Of a DNA stretch of 64,000 nt, positions 7,453 to 15,870 are shown in pieces. The position numbers and the translations under genes are program-made. Each line of letters opens with the position of its first letter. Position 1 is the stretch's first letter. The stretch covers positions 124,001-188,000 of the forward strand of contig NZ_JBGKAD010000001.1 of the NCBI RefSeq assembly GCF_041361345.1. The letters run 5' to 3'. The notes beneath the pieces are model-generated. The model was not told where the DNA came from. It made no database searches and saw only the letters and a list, made by a program, of their open reading frames with translations. Origin of the DNA: Halobaculum sp. MBLA0147. GTDB taxonomy: Archaea; Halobacteriota; Halobacteria; Halobacteriales; Haloferacaceae.

Positions 7453-10148
7453 AGTTCGACCGTATCAGACTCCGGAACTTCAAGCCGTACGGGGACGCAG
7501 ACGTTCGCCTCTCCGAGGGAGTGACCGTCATCCACGGGCTCAACGGCAGCGGGAAGTCCTCGCTGTTGGAGGCGTGTTTCTTCGCGCTGTACGGCTCCGC
7601 CGCCCTCGACGGGACGCTCGAGGACGTGATCACCAACGGCGGCACGGAGACGGACGTGGAACTGTGGTTCACGCACGCGGGTGAGTCGTACCACCTCACC
7701 CGCGAGCTCCGGACGTACGGCGACCAGGCGCAGACCGCGACCTGTACGCTCGCGACGGCCGACGACGGCGAGATCATCCGCGACGGCGCGACCGACGTGG
7801 AGACGTTCGTCGCCGAGTTGCTACGGATGGACGCCGAGGCGTTCGTCAACTGCGCGTACGTCAAGCAGGGCGAGGTGAACAAACTCATCGAGGCGACGCC
7901 GAGCACGCGCCAGGACATGATCGACGACCTCCTCCAACTCGGCAAGTTGGAGGAGTACCGCGACCGAGCGGGGGAGGCGCGGCTCGGCGTCGAGGACGTC
8001 CTCGGCGAGCAGCGTGGGAACCTCGAGGGACTCGACGACCAGGTCGGGGCGAAGGAGGCGAAGGACCTCCACGAGCAGCTGAACGCCGCCGAGTCGAAGC
8101 TGACCGAGGTCGACGACCAGATCGACCAGTACGAGACGGAGAAGGAGAAGGCCGAAGAGACACGCGAGCAGGCCCAGTCGATCCTCGACGAGTACGAGGA
8201 GAAGCGCGCAGAGCTCGCCGATCTCGAGACCGAGATCGACGACCTCGAGACGAAGATCCGGACGACGGAGTCCGAACGCGAGGAGGTGACCGAGGAGGTC
8301 GCGTCACTCCGCGACCGGAAGACCTCTCTCGCCGACGACCTCGACGACGCGCTCGCCGAGACGGAGGTGGACGACGCCGACGAGGAGGCGGTGGCTGCAC
8401 GGCGCGCGGAACTGGAGGAACGGGAGTCCGACTTCCGGGAGGACCTTCTGGAGGCTCGCGACGACGTGACGAGCGCGGAGAACCGTGCCGAGACCCTCCG
8501 CGAGACGGCCGTAGACCTCGAAGAGCGTGCCGAACGGAAGCGAGAGCGTGCCGACGAGACGGAGAGCGACCTCGCGGAGGCCCGTTCGGAACTCGAGGAA
8601 CTCCGTGAGCGACGCGAGGCGAAGCGCGACGAGCGCGAGCGACTCCGCGCGGAGTTCGAGGACGCGCCGGTGAGCGTCGGCGGGGCGAGCGCGTACCGCG
8701 AGGAGGTGCAGTCGGACCTCTCGACGGTCCGCGGAGAGATCGAGGACGTGCGGACGGAGCTGAACACGACACGCGAGGCAGTCGAGCGCGGTGAGGACCT
8801 CCGAGAGGCGGGGAAGTGTCCGGAGTGTGGCCAGTCCGTCGAGGGGTCACCACACGTCGACTCGCTCGCGGAGGAACGCGAGCGGGTCACGACGTTGGAA
8901 GCCGACCTCGCCGACCTGCGCGACGAGCGCGAGGCGCTCGAGACGAGACTCGATCGGGCCGAGACTCTCCGCGAGGTGGAGAGTGACCTAGACAACGTGT
9001 CGAACACGCTTGACCTCCTCGACAGCGAGATCGAGAGCACCGAGGCCGACATCGAAGATACCGAGGACCGGATCGAACGCCTCCGAGAGGAGGCAGACGA
9101 GTTGGCAACGGAGGCGACCGAGAAGCGCGAGAGCGCCGCAGCGGCCGACACCGACGCCGAGGACGCCCGCGAGCGGATCGCCTCGATCAACGCGGAGATA
9201 CAGGAGATCACGGAGGCCCGAGAGCGGCTGGACCGTGTCGACGACCTCCGCGAGGAACGGGCGAACGTCCAGTCGGAGATCGAACGGCTCTCCGAGAGAC
9301 GCGACAGTCTCGAGCAGTTGAACGACGAGCGGCGCGACACGCTGGCGGACAAGCGGGAGCGACGCGACGAACTCGCCGCGGGTGTCGACGAGTCACGAGT
9401 CGAGCAGGCACGCGACGACTTCTCGCGGGCCGACGACTACGTCGAACGCGTGACCGAGAAACTCGACGAACTCGACACGCGACGCGACGAGATCACGACC
9501 GAGATCGGACGCATCCAGAACGAACTCGACGAACTCGAGGATCTCCGCGATCGCCGCGACCACGTCGCCGAGCGGGTCGACGCCCTCGAACGCCTCCGCG
9601 AGGAGACCGCAGAGTTGGAGACCACCTACGGCGACCTCAGGGCGGACCTCCGCCAGCAGAACGTGGAGAGTCTGGAGGCGCGACTCAACGAGACGTTCGA
9701 GTTGGTGTACGGCAACGACGCCTACTCGCACATCGAACTCGACGGCCAGTACGAACTCACGGTGTACCAGAAGGACGGCGAGCCGCTGGCCCCCGATCAA
9801 CTGTCCGGCGGCGAGCGGGCGCTGTTCAACCTCTCGCTCCGCTGTGGGATCTACCGGCTCCTCGCGGAGGGTGTCGAGGGCGCGGCGCCGACGCCGCCGT
9901 TGATCCTCGACGAGCCGACGGTGTTCTTGGACGACGGCCACGTCTCGCGACTAGTCGACCTCGTCGAACAGATGCGCGGGTTCGGGGTGGCACAGATCGT
10001 CATCGTCTCCCACGACGACGAACTCGTCGGCGCGGCCGACGACCTGCTGCGCGTCGAGAAGAACCCGACCACGAACCGCTCGACGGCCGAGCGGGTCGCG
10101 GACGCCTCGCTGGCCGAGGTGCGCGAGGCGACGCCGTCGGACGACTGA
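7449..10148 (+). CDS. rad50: DNA double-strand break repair ATPase Rad50
   Basis: SMC-like ATPase of the Mre11-Rad50 complex, 899 residues. Walker A GLNGSGKSS lies near residues 29-37, and a Q-loop (VKQGEVN) near 140. Two long coiled-coil arms (about 170-450 and 465-730) flank the zinc hook C-P-E-C at residues 457-460. The signature motif LSGGERALFNLSLR is near 785 and Walker B PLILDEPTVFLDD near 820. All catalytic elements are intact. The GTG start overlaps the mre11 stop by 4 bp. It is the last gene of its operon; the next gene is convergent, 88 bp away. Confidence 0.96.
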   Translation: MKFDRIRLRNFKPYGDADVRLSEGVTVIHGLNGSGKSSLLEACFFALYGSAALDGTLEDVITNGGTETDVELWFTHAGESYHLTRELRTYGDQAQTATCTLATADDGEIIRDGATDVETFVAELLRMDAEAFVNCAYVKQGEVNKLIEATPSTRQDMIDDLLQLGKLEEYRDRAGEARLGVEDVLGEQRGNLEGLDDQVGAKEAKDLHEQLNAAESKLTEVDDQIDQYETEKEKAEETREQAQSILDEYEEKRAELADLETEIDDLETKIRTTESEREEVTEEVASLRDRKTSLADDLDDALAETEVDDADEEAVAARRAELEERESDFREDLLEARDDVTSAENRAETLRETAVDLEERAERKRERADETESDLAEARSELEELRERREAKRDERERLRAEFEDAPVSVGGASAYREEVQSDLSTVRGEIEDVRTELNTTREAVERGEDLREAGKCPECGQSVEGSPHVDSLAEERERVTTLEADLADLRDEREALETRLDRAETLREVESDLDNVSNTLDLLDSEIESTEADIEDTEDRIERLREEADELATEATEKRESAAAADTDAEDARERIASINAEIQEITEARERLDRVDDLREERANVQSEIERLSERRDSLEQLNDERRDTLADKRERRDELAAGVDESRVEQARDDFSRADDYVERVTEKLDELDTRRDEITTEIGRIQNELDELEDLRDRRDHVAERVDALERLREETAELETTYGDLRADLRQQNVESLEARLNETFELVYGNDAYSHIELDGQYELTVYQKDGEPLAPDQLSGGERALFNLSLRCGIYRLLAEGVEGAAPTPPLILDEPTVFLDDGHVSRLVDLVEQMRGFGVAQIVIVSHDDELVGAADDLLRVEKNPTTNRSTAERVADASLAEVREATPSDD

Positions 10149-10236
10149 CGACGGGCGTCTCCGGGAGAGGGCACGGAGTTCGGGCGGACCCCGACGAGGA
10201 CGGAACGCGGCGTTCGGACGACGACGGGGCCGACGA

Positions 10237-10656
10237 TCACCGCAGGCGATCGACGACACGGCGCGCGTCGGCGGTCGGCTCGTACCCCGGCACGCCGGCG
10301 ACTGTCGTCTCGGTCACCAGTCCCGCGGCGCGGAACTCCCCGAGAATCCCGTGGAGGTCCGACTCACAGAGATCGTAGGCGTCGGTGAGCGTCTCGGCGG
10401 CCGTCGGCCCGCGGTCCACAACTTCGACGAGCAGCCCCAGCGCTCGGTCGTCGGGACACGCGAGGACGGCACGCCGGGTCGCGTCGTCGAGTCCGGCCGC
10501 CGCAGCCTCCAACGCCGACGTGTCGTCGACGGGCGTCAACGCGTCGTTGGGGCGGTACGTCTCCTCGCCCGTCTCGGGGTCGCGGACCAGACTGGACTCG
10601 TCGGATCGCTTCACCAACACGTAGCGGCGCCCGTCGTCGTCGACGAGTGTCTGCAC
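10237..10656 (-). CDS. Haloarchaeal winged-helix-like protein of unknown function
   Basis: A 139-residue protein, GTG start. The N-terminal ~45 residues form a small beta-rich segment (YVLVKRSDESSLVRDPETGE) typical of a haloarchaeal family often found beside rad50. The C-terminal half has a helix-turn-helix-like pattern (PTAAETLTDAYDLCESDLHG, then a helix and wing, about residues 80-135). It may bind DNA or nucleic-acid-bound partners; no catalytic residues are seen. It converges on rad50, so a shared promoter is unlikely, and any repair role is inferred from position only. Confidence 0.7.
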   Translation of the reverse strand: MQTLVDDDGRRYVLVKRSDESSLVRDPETGEETYRPNDALTPVDDTSALEAAAAGLDDATRRAVLACPDDRALGLLVEVVDRGPTAAETLTDAYDLCESDLHGILGEFRAAGLVTETTVAGVPGYEPTADARRVVDRLR

Positions 10657-10741
10657 ACCAGTGGGTTCGGGCCGCGAGCGAAAGTCCGTGTCGGTCGCGA
10701 CCCGAACAGTCGAGCGGGCGAAGCGGTGGTCCGACCGTGGA

Positions 10742-11248
10742 TCAGCTGTACCGGAAGTCCGACTCGTCGCGGTCGTCGTCGCCGGGACTGTGTGGGAAGG
10801 CGTCGGCGTCGGGTTCGTCCATCTCGATGGACTCCGGCGGTTGTCCCGCAGTGTCGAGCACCTCGTCGGCGATCTGGATCGGACACTCGAAGCGGATCGC
10901 GACGGCGATGGCGTCGCTGGGCCGCGCGTCGAAGACGAACTCGCGAGGCTGCCCGCTCTCGTACACTTCCGCGTCGACCTTGGCGTAGAAGGTGCCGTCG
11001 GTCAAGTCGTCGATACGGACGCCGTCGACCGCCCCGCCGAACTCCGTCACCATCTCGACGAGGAGGTCGTGGGTGAGGGGACGCTCGAACACCCGATCGG
11101 TGAGGCCGAGTCGGATCGCGTTCGCCTGGTCGCGCGTGACGAAGATGGGGAGGAGTTCCGACCGCGCACGGAGGATCACCGCGGGCACTTCGTCGCCGTC
11201 CGGCCCCACTCCCACGCCGATCCCGGCGATCTCGGCCTCGTGTTCCAT
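10742..11248 (-). CDS. Bifunctional nuclease (BFN, DUF151) domain protein
   Basis: A 168-residue protein whose central part matches the BFN/DUF151 fold: V-I-L-R near residue 25, then LPIFVTRDQANAI (about 33-45), a helical region ending LLVEMVTEFGG (about 62-72), and the conserved ARPSDAIAVAIRFECPI (about 107-123). In other organisms this domain has been linked to RNase/DNase activity. The last 35 residues are an acidic tail. It is transcribed in the same direction as the winged-helix gene at 10237 with an 85-bp gap. The precise substrate is unknown. Confidence 0.85.
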   Translation of the reverse strand: MEHEAEIAGIGVGVGPDGDEVPAVILRARSELLPIFVTRDQANAIRLGLTDRVFERPLTHDLLVEMVTEFGGAVDGVRIDDLTDGTFYAKVDAEVYESGQPREFVFDARPSDAIAVAIRFECPIQIADEVLDTAGQPPESIEMDEPDADAFPHSPGDDDRDESDFRYS

Positions 11249-11345
11249 ACCGGTCGTTGGAACGGGGGGTACGAATAGGTGCCGCCGCCGGTCACCGTGT
11301 GGGGTTCTCTCACCCTCACCCGCCCGACGTGGGTCCGGCGTGTCC

Positions 11346-11432
11346 GTCGAGTCTCACCACTCCGCGAGACCCCCGTCGAGTCTCACCACTCCGCGAGACC
11401 CCCGTCGAGTCTCACCACTCCGCGACGCGCCC
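11346..11432. repeat. 29-bp tandem repeat overlapping the dgoD stop codon
   Basis: Three copies of period 29 begin at 11346, 11375 and 11404. The third copy contains the stop codon (complement of 11412-11414) and last codons of the galactonate dehydratase gene, so copies one and two are downstream duplicates of the gene's tail. The unit contains GTCGAGTCTCACCACTCCGC. There are no unique spacers. Confidence 0.88.
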
Positions 11433-12560
11433 GTCGTCGTGTCGCCACACTGGGTTGTGCCAGTCCACGTCGCCGGCTCGCTCGCGGACGACCGACTCGT
11501 CGATCTCGATTCCCAGTCCCGGTCCCGTCGGTAACGGCACCGTCCCGTCGTCGTAGGCGAACACGTCCGGATCGGCGAGGTAGTCCAACACGTCGCTCGT
11601 CTCGTTGTAGTGGATGTCGAGACTCTGCTCTTGGATCACGGCGTTGTGGGTACAGGCGTCCACCTGGAGACAGGCCGCCAGTGCGATCGGGCCGAGCGGA
11701 CAGTGTGGCGCGAGACTCACGTCGTGAGCCGCCGCGCTCGCGGCGATCTTCCGCACCTCCGTGATCCCGCCGGCGTGCGAGAGGTCCGGCTGGAGCACGT
11801 CCACACCACCCCGTTCCAGCAGGTCCCGGACGTCCCACCGCGAGTAGCGCCGTTCGCCCGTCGCGATGGGCACCGTCGTCCGCGCCGCCAGCGCGGGGAG
11901 TTCGTCGTCGTGCTCGGGCAACACGGGTTCCTCGACGAAGTACGGGTCGTACGGCTCCAGTGCCGCGATCAGTCGCTTCGCCATCGTCTTCGAGGCGCGC
12001 CCGTGGAAGTCGACGGCCACGTCCACCTCGGGACCGACCGCCTCCCGGACCGCGGCGAGCCGCTCCGCGGCGGCGTCGACGGCCGCCGGCGAGTTGAGTC
12101 TGTCCAACTCCGCCGTGGCGTTCATCTTCAGCGCGTCGAACCCCGCGTCGACCTTCTCCGCGGCCGCCGCCGCGACGCCCTCGGGACGGTCGCCGCCGAC
12201 CCACTGGTAGACGCGCACCGCGTCTCGCACCGGGCCGCCGAGGAGGTCGTACACCGGCGCGCCGAACTGCTTCCCCTTGATGTCCCACAGCGCCTGGTCG
12301 ACACCCGCGATGGCGGACATCAACACGGGGCCCCCGCGGTAGAAGCCGCCGCGGTACATCGTCTGCCAGTGATCCTCGATCCGCGTCGGGTCCTCGCCGA
12401 GCAGGTACGTGTCGAACAGCTCTTCGACCGCCGTCTCGACGGTGCGAGCACGCCCCTCCACGACCGGCTCGCCCCACCCGACGAGCCCGGTGTCCGTCTC
12501 TACCTTCAGGAACAGCCACCGCGGCGGCACCTGGAACAGTTCGTAGTCGACGATCTCCAT
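11412..12560 (-). CDS. dgoD: D-galactonate dehydratase (enolase superfamily)
   Basis: Mandelate-racemase/enolase superfamily dehydratase, 382 residues, the same length as bacterial DgoD. The reaction is D-galactonate to 2-keto-3-deoxy-galactonate plus water. The N-terminal capping domain ends near 125. In the barrel there are metal-ligand segments VAVDFHGR (about 180), FVEEPVLPE (about 209) and ATGERRYSR (about 236), then the catalytic-base region APHCPLGPIALAA (about 283) and VIQEQSLDIHYN (about 307). The ATG at 12560 is preferred to a longer frame because MEIVDYELFQVPPRW aligns with family N-termini. It is divergent from folP with only 67 bp between start codons. Its 3' end lies in a tandem repeat. 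Confidence 0.88.
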   Translation of the reverse strand: MEIVDYELFQVPPRWLFLKVETDTGLVGWGEPVVEGRARTVETAVEELFDTYLLGEDPTRIEDHWQTMYRGGFYRGGPVLMSAIAGVDQALWDIKGKQFGAPVYDLLGGPVRDAVRVYQWVGGDRPEGVAAAAAEKVDAGFDALKMNATAELDRLNSPAAVDAAAERLAAVREAVGPEVDVAVDFHGRASKTMAKRLIAALEPYDPYFVEEPVLPEHDDELPALAARTTVPIATGERRYSRWDVRDLLERGGVDVLQPDLSHAGGITEVRKIAASAAAHDVSLAPHCPLGPIALAACLQVDACTHNAVIQEQSLDIHYNETSDVLDYLADPDVFAYDDGTVPLPTGPGLGIEIDESVVRERAGDVDWHNPVWRHDDGRVAEW

Positions 12561-12627
12561 GGCCCCCGTTCGAGCGACGGGTGGTAAATCGTACCGCCTA
12601 TGCCCGCCCGGCCCGTGACGGGTAGTG

Positions 12628-13806
12628 ATGCGAACGATCGACGCCGCCGGACTGGCGATCGGCGACGACCACCCACCGCGGATCATGGGCGTACTCAACG
12701 TCTCCTCGGAGTCGCCGTACGACCCGAGCGTGTACGACGACCCGGGCGAGGCGGCCCGGTACGTCGACGAGGAGTTGATCGACGAGGGCGCGGACATCGT
12801 CGACGTGGGACTGGAGTCCGCGAACAAGGACCTCGACGTGCTCTCGCCGGAGCAGGAACTCGAACGGCTCGACACCGCCGTCGAGACGATCGAGTCCGTC
12901 TCCGGCGACGCCGTCTTCTCCATCGAGACGCGCTACCACGAGGTCGCCGACGAGGCCCTCTCGCGTGGGTTCGATATGGTCAACGACATCTGTGGGTTCG
13001 CGGACCCGGAGATGCCCCGTGTCTGCCGGGACCACGACGCGGCAGTGAGCAAGATGGCCTCGCCGCCGGATCTGGAACGGCCCGGCGCGATCGAGGACGT
13101 CGACGAGATCTACGAGGCGTTGACCCAGAACGGGTTCACGGACAAGACCATCGTCGACCCAGCCTTCGGCGGCTGGAGCGAGGCGAAGACACACGCCGAC
13201 GACCGCGAGACGTTCCGTCGCCTCCGGGAGTTCCGCGGCTACGGCCGACCGATGCTCGTCTCGATCAACCGCAAGAGCTTCCTCAAGGGGATCGCCGGAC
13301 GCGACACGGAGGGCGCACTGCCGGTGTCGTTGGCCGCCACCTCGATGGCGGTCGAGCGCGGCGCACACGTGATCCGGACCCACGACGTGGCCGAGACCCG
13401 CGACGCGGCGCTGATCGGCGCGGAGTTCGCCCGCGGACGAGCCGGCGTGATGGACGACGACCCGCGAGCCGGCGGCGCCTGCGAGCCGGGCGAGGTGCGC
13501 GTCGAGGAGTTGAACGTCACCACGCCGGGGGAGGCACGGCGTCACCTCGACCGGATCGAGGGTGACGAGGCCGTCGCGGCGGGCGCGGCGACGCGGGTGT
13601 ACGAACTCTCCGGGCTGGACCCGGCCGGACTGGGTGCGCTGCGGGCCGCGGCCGTCGGGACGGCGGCGACTGTCGCACCCTCGGGGGACGGCCACGGCGC
13701 GCTCGTGTTCGGCTCCCCGGCGGCACTCGACGCACTCGTGCGTGGGATCGACGACGAGGCGCCGCTGGGAGACGCCGTGCGGGCGTTGGCGGACGACTGG
13801 AAGTAG
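12628..13806 (+). CDS. folP: Dihydropteroate synthase
   Basis: TIM-barrel enzyme that joins a pterin pyrophosphate to p-aminobenzoate or an equivalent, 392 residues. The N-terminal motif IMGVLNVSSESPYD (about 22-35) is the pterin/phosphate loop. GADIVDVGLES (about 54-64), MVNDICGFAD (about 116) and the late segment LVSINRKSFLKGIAGR (about 210-225) are also family landmarks. The last ~110 residues form an extra domain (from about ELNVTTPGEAR) rich in Ala and Asp, which is longer than bacterial FolP. ATG 12628 is used; an overlapping GTG at 12625 would add one residue. An MptE-like pterin kinase follows, fitting a pterin pathway. Confidence 0.88.
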   Translation: MRTIDAAGLAIGDDHPPRIMGVLNVSSESPYDPSVYDDPGEAARYVDEELIDEGADIVDVGLESANKDLDVLSPEQELERLDTAVETIESVSGDAVFSIETRYHEVADEALSRGFDMVNDICGFADPEMPRVCRDHDAAVSKMASPPDLERPGAIEDVDEIYEALTQNGFTDKTIVDPAFGGWSEAKTHADDRETFRRLREFRGYGRPMLVSINRKSFLKGIAGRDTEGALPVSLAATSMAVERGAHVIRTHDVAETRDAALIGAEFARGRAGVMDDDPRAGGACEPGEVRVEELNVTTPGEARRHLDRIEGDEAVAAGAATRVYELSGLDPAGLGALRAAAVGTAATVAPSGDGHGALVFGSPAALDALVRGIDDEAPLGDAVRALADDWK

Positions 13807-13810
13807 GGAA

Positions 13811-13820
13811 AACTTATACC
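13811..13820 (+). promoter_or_regulatory. TATA-like box with no leaderless gene behind it
   Basis: AACTTATACC sits just after the folP stop. A transcript started about 26 bases on would begin near 13842, right at the base of the hairpin at 13846, about 220 bases before the next ATG. Confidence 0.55.
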
Positions 13821-13845
13821 GAACGCGGTCCACTACTCCGACGAA

Positions 13846-13890
13846 GCCGGAACGGCACCACGGGTAGGGGTACTTGGGTGCCACTCCGGC
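13846..13890 (+). ncRNA. Candidate structured RNA or 5' leader element before the MptE-like gene
   Basis: Two stacked perfect stems: GCCGGA (13846-13851) with TCCGGC (13885-13890), then GGCACC (13854-13859) with GGTGCC (13877-13882). They are separated by a symmetric AC/AC internal loop. The 17-base apical loop contains GGTAC (13869-13873), which can pair with GTACC just 3' of the stem (13895-13899), giving a possible pseudoknot. The element falls exactly where a transcript from the TATA box at 13811 would begin. Leaders of 200 bases are unusual in haloarchaea, so this may be a small RNA or a cis-regulatory leader of the pterin gene. No known family was recognised. Confidence 0.5.
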
Positions 13891-14062
13891 AACCGTACCG
13901 AGACAGAACCGACGAGTGGCGACGCTCTCCTGCGGTGCGTGTGGTGGGCGGCGACGACGAGCAGGTGGTGTCGGGTGTGTCGGCGGCGACGCGCGCGGCG
14001 ACCTCGCCCGCGGCGCGGACGGAGCGAAGCGGTCTTGCCCGCGACGCCCCGACCGGAGTCCG

Positions 14063-14737
14063 ATGGAGTTCGTCGACTGGGAGCCGATCTACGAGTCGAT
14101 CCTCGCCGACTTCGGGTACGGACGCGGCGGTGACGAGCGGGCACGCGACGAACTGGCGGCCGAGGCCGAACCGTTCGACACCGACCGCCTGGACTGGCAC
14201 GGCGACACGGTCGCGGTCGCCGGCGCCGGCCCGTCGCTGGAGGCGACCGCCGAAGTGGCCCGCGAGGCAGACACGGTCGTCGCCGCCTCCACCGCGACGG
14301 ATCGACTGACGGCGACGGGCGTCGCGGTGGACCTGATGGTGACGGACCTCGACAAGAACCCCGAGACGGTCGTCGACCGGACGCGTGCGGGCGAGCCGGT
14401 CGCGGTCCACGCCCACGGGGACAACCGCGACCTGTTGGCCGAGGTGCTCCCGGACGTGGACACCGCACACGTCCTCCCGACGACACAGGCGGCCCCCAGC
14501 GGCCCGGTCGTGAACTACGGGGGGTTCACCGACGGCGACCGTGCCGCATACCTCGCGGACGCGCTCGGCGCGGCCGAGTTGCGGTTCTGCGGGTGGGACT
14601 TCGACGACGAGACGCTCTCCGAGTCGAAGGCACGGAAACTGTGGTGGGCGGAACGACTCCTCGAACGGCTGGAACGCGACCGCGACGAGCGGTTCGGCGT
14701 GCTCGACGACCGTCGCGACGAGATCGAACGGCTGTGA
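14063..14737 (+). CDS. mptE: 6-hydroxymethyl-7,8-dihydropterin pyrophosphokinase, MptE type
   Basis: A 224-residue member of the archaeal MptE (DUF115-like) family, which transfers pyrophosphate from ATP to 6-hydroxymethyl-dihydropterin, the step before FolP. Visible landmarks are the N-terminal MEFVDWEPIYESILADFGYG, the glycine loop VAVAGAGPSLE (about 50-60), VDLMVTDLDKNPE (about 91-103), HAHGDNRDLL (about 115), NYGGFTDGDRAA (about 152) and CGWDFDD (about 175). It follows folP on the same strand, separated by 256 bp that contain a TATA box and a hairpin. Together they give two consecutive steps of pterin cofactor synthesis. Confidence 0.85.
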   Translation: MEFVDWEPIYESILADFGYGRGGDERARDELAAEAEPFDTDRLDWHGDTVAVAGAGPSLEATAEVAREADTVVAASTATDRLTATGVAVDLMVTDLDKNPETVVDRTRAGEPVAVHAHGDNRDLLAEVLPDVDTAHVLPTTQAAPSGPVVNYGGFTDGDRAAYLADALGAAELRFCGWDFDDETLSESKARKLWWAERLLERLERDRDERFGVLDDRRDEIERL

Positions 14738-14820
14738 GTCAGTGACGAGGGGGGAGCCCGCACCGTCGACAGAGAGTCAGAGCCGCGAGACTGAAACCTC
14801 CCGACGGCCAAGCCGCCGTC

Positions 14821-15531
14821 GTGACAGACAGCTTCGACGTGGCGGCGTGGCGCGACCGGTTGGAACAGTCGCGAGACGAGAAAGACGAGTTCCTCACAGC
14901 GGACCCGCGGTCCCCGCTCCCGGAGTCGGCACGGGAGTCGTTCGACGGGCTGGACTACTTCGATCCGGACCCCGCGTACCGCGTCACCGCGACCGCGACG
15001 GTCCACGACGAGCCGGACCCGGTCGAGATGACCGTCACCGACGGGCCACCCGAGCGGTTCCTCCACGTCGTGACGTTCGCGTTCGAGTTGCCGAGCGGCA
15101 GCGGCGCCGACGAAGGAGTGGACGGCGGCGAAGCGGTGGACGACGAGGGCGAGGACGACGGCGAAGCGGTGGACGACGAGGTGGGAGACGAGGAGGAGGC
15201 CGAGAGTGAGGGCGTGGGCGACTCCGCCGAGTCGTCCGACACGGTCTCGGAGACGCTCGCCGCGTACCGTCGCGAGGGTGACGACGGTGGCCTGTTCGTC
15301 CCGTTCCGAGACAAGACGACCGGACAGGCGACCTACCGCGGGGGCCGGTACATGGACCTCCACCCCGAGGGGGAGTTGACCGACGGCGACGAGGTGACGG
15401 TCGACTTCAACCTCGCGTACACGCCGTTCTGTGCCTTCGACGACGCCTTCGCCTGTCCGCTCCCACCCGAGGAGAACTGGCTGTCGACGACGGTCCCCGT
15501 CGGGGAACGCGACCCCGACCTCGACGAGTGA
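14821..15531 (+). CDS. DUF1684 domain protein
   Basis: A 236-residue cytoplasmic protein of the DUF1684 family. Landmarks are WRDRLEQSRDEKDEFL near the N-terminus, FDGLDYFDPDPAYRV (about 41-55), VPFRDKTTGQATYRGGRYMD (about 160-179) and the C-terminal DFNLAYTPFCAFDDAFACPL (about 195-214) with its two cysteines and Pro-rich PPEENWL. An acidic Glu/Asp insertion of about 50 residues (about 96-145) interrupts the domain. The family is conserved but its biochemical role is not established. GTG start at 14821; the gene is 83 bp after mptE. Confidence 0.85.
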   Translation: MTDSFDVAAWRDRLEQSRDEKDEFLTADPRSPLPESARESFDGLDYFDPDPAYRVTATATVHDEPDPVEMTVTDGPPERFLHVVTFAFELPSGSGADEGVDGGEAVDDEGEDDGEAVDDEVGDEEEAESEGVGDSAESSDTVSETLAAYRREGDDGGLFVPFRDKTTGQATYRGGRYMDLHPEGELTDGDEVTVDFNLAYTPFCAFDDAFACPLPPEENWLSTTVPVGERDPDLDE

Positions 15532-15655
15532 GCGGTCCCCCGCTCGGCGTGTGGCCCCCGAACCGGACCGCGTGGAGCGAGCCGGGTCTGCGAGGCGGTG
15601 ACACGACACGGCGGGAGAGAAACCCTCTTTGGTTCCCACCGACCTACCGGTAGGC

Positions 15656-15832
15656 ATGAACCGCGACGTACTGCTCGGCAGCGTGATGATGATCGTCGGG
15701 ATCGTGCTGTTCGTCCCGGGACTCCAGGCCGGCGCGTCCACACTGTGGTCGTACATGCTCCTCCCAGCTGCCGTCCTCCTGACGTACGGAACGTACAAGG
15801 TCGGCACCAGCGAGTCTGGACGCGCCGTCTGA
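15656..15832 (+). CDS. Small two-helix membrane protein
   Basis: A 58-residue protein with two hydrophobic helices (about residues 7-24 and 30-46) and short charged ends; the N-terminus is MNRDVLLG and the C-terminus GTSESGRAV. It has the size and form of haloarchaeal small membrane proteins of unknown role. ATG at 15656 is chosen because residues before it are not membrane-like. It stands alone between the DUF1684 gene and a convergent aldolase gene. Confidence 0.65.
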   Translation: MNRDVLLGSVMMIVGIVLFVPGLQAGASTLWSYMLLPAAVLLTYGTYKVGTSESGRAV

Positions 15833-15870
15833 GTTCGTCGTACCGGCACCGTACGGATGGGCCTCGGCCG

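Noticed and set aside
11346-11432. CRISPR array suggested by 29-base periodicity here and at 54132.
   Set aside because: The units are contiguous with no unique spacers, only about three copies exist, and no cas genes are present.
13878-14062. Alternative coding frame between folP and mptE beginning at GTG 13878.
   Set aside because: It overlaps the hairpin, is Arg-rich without motifs, and runs out of frame into mptE. A structured leader explains the region better.
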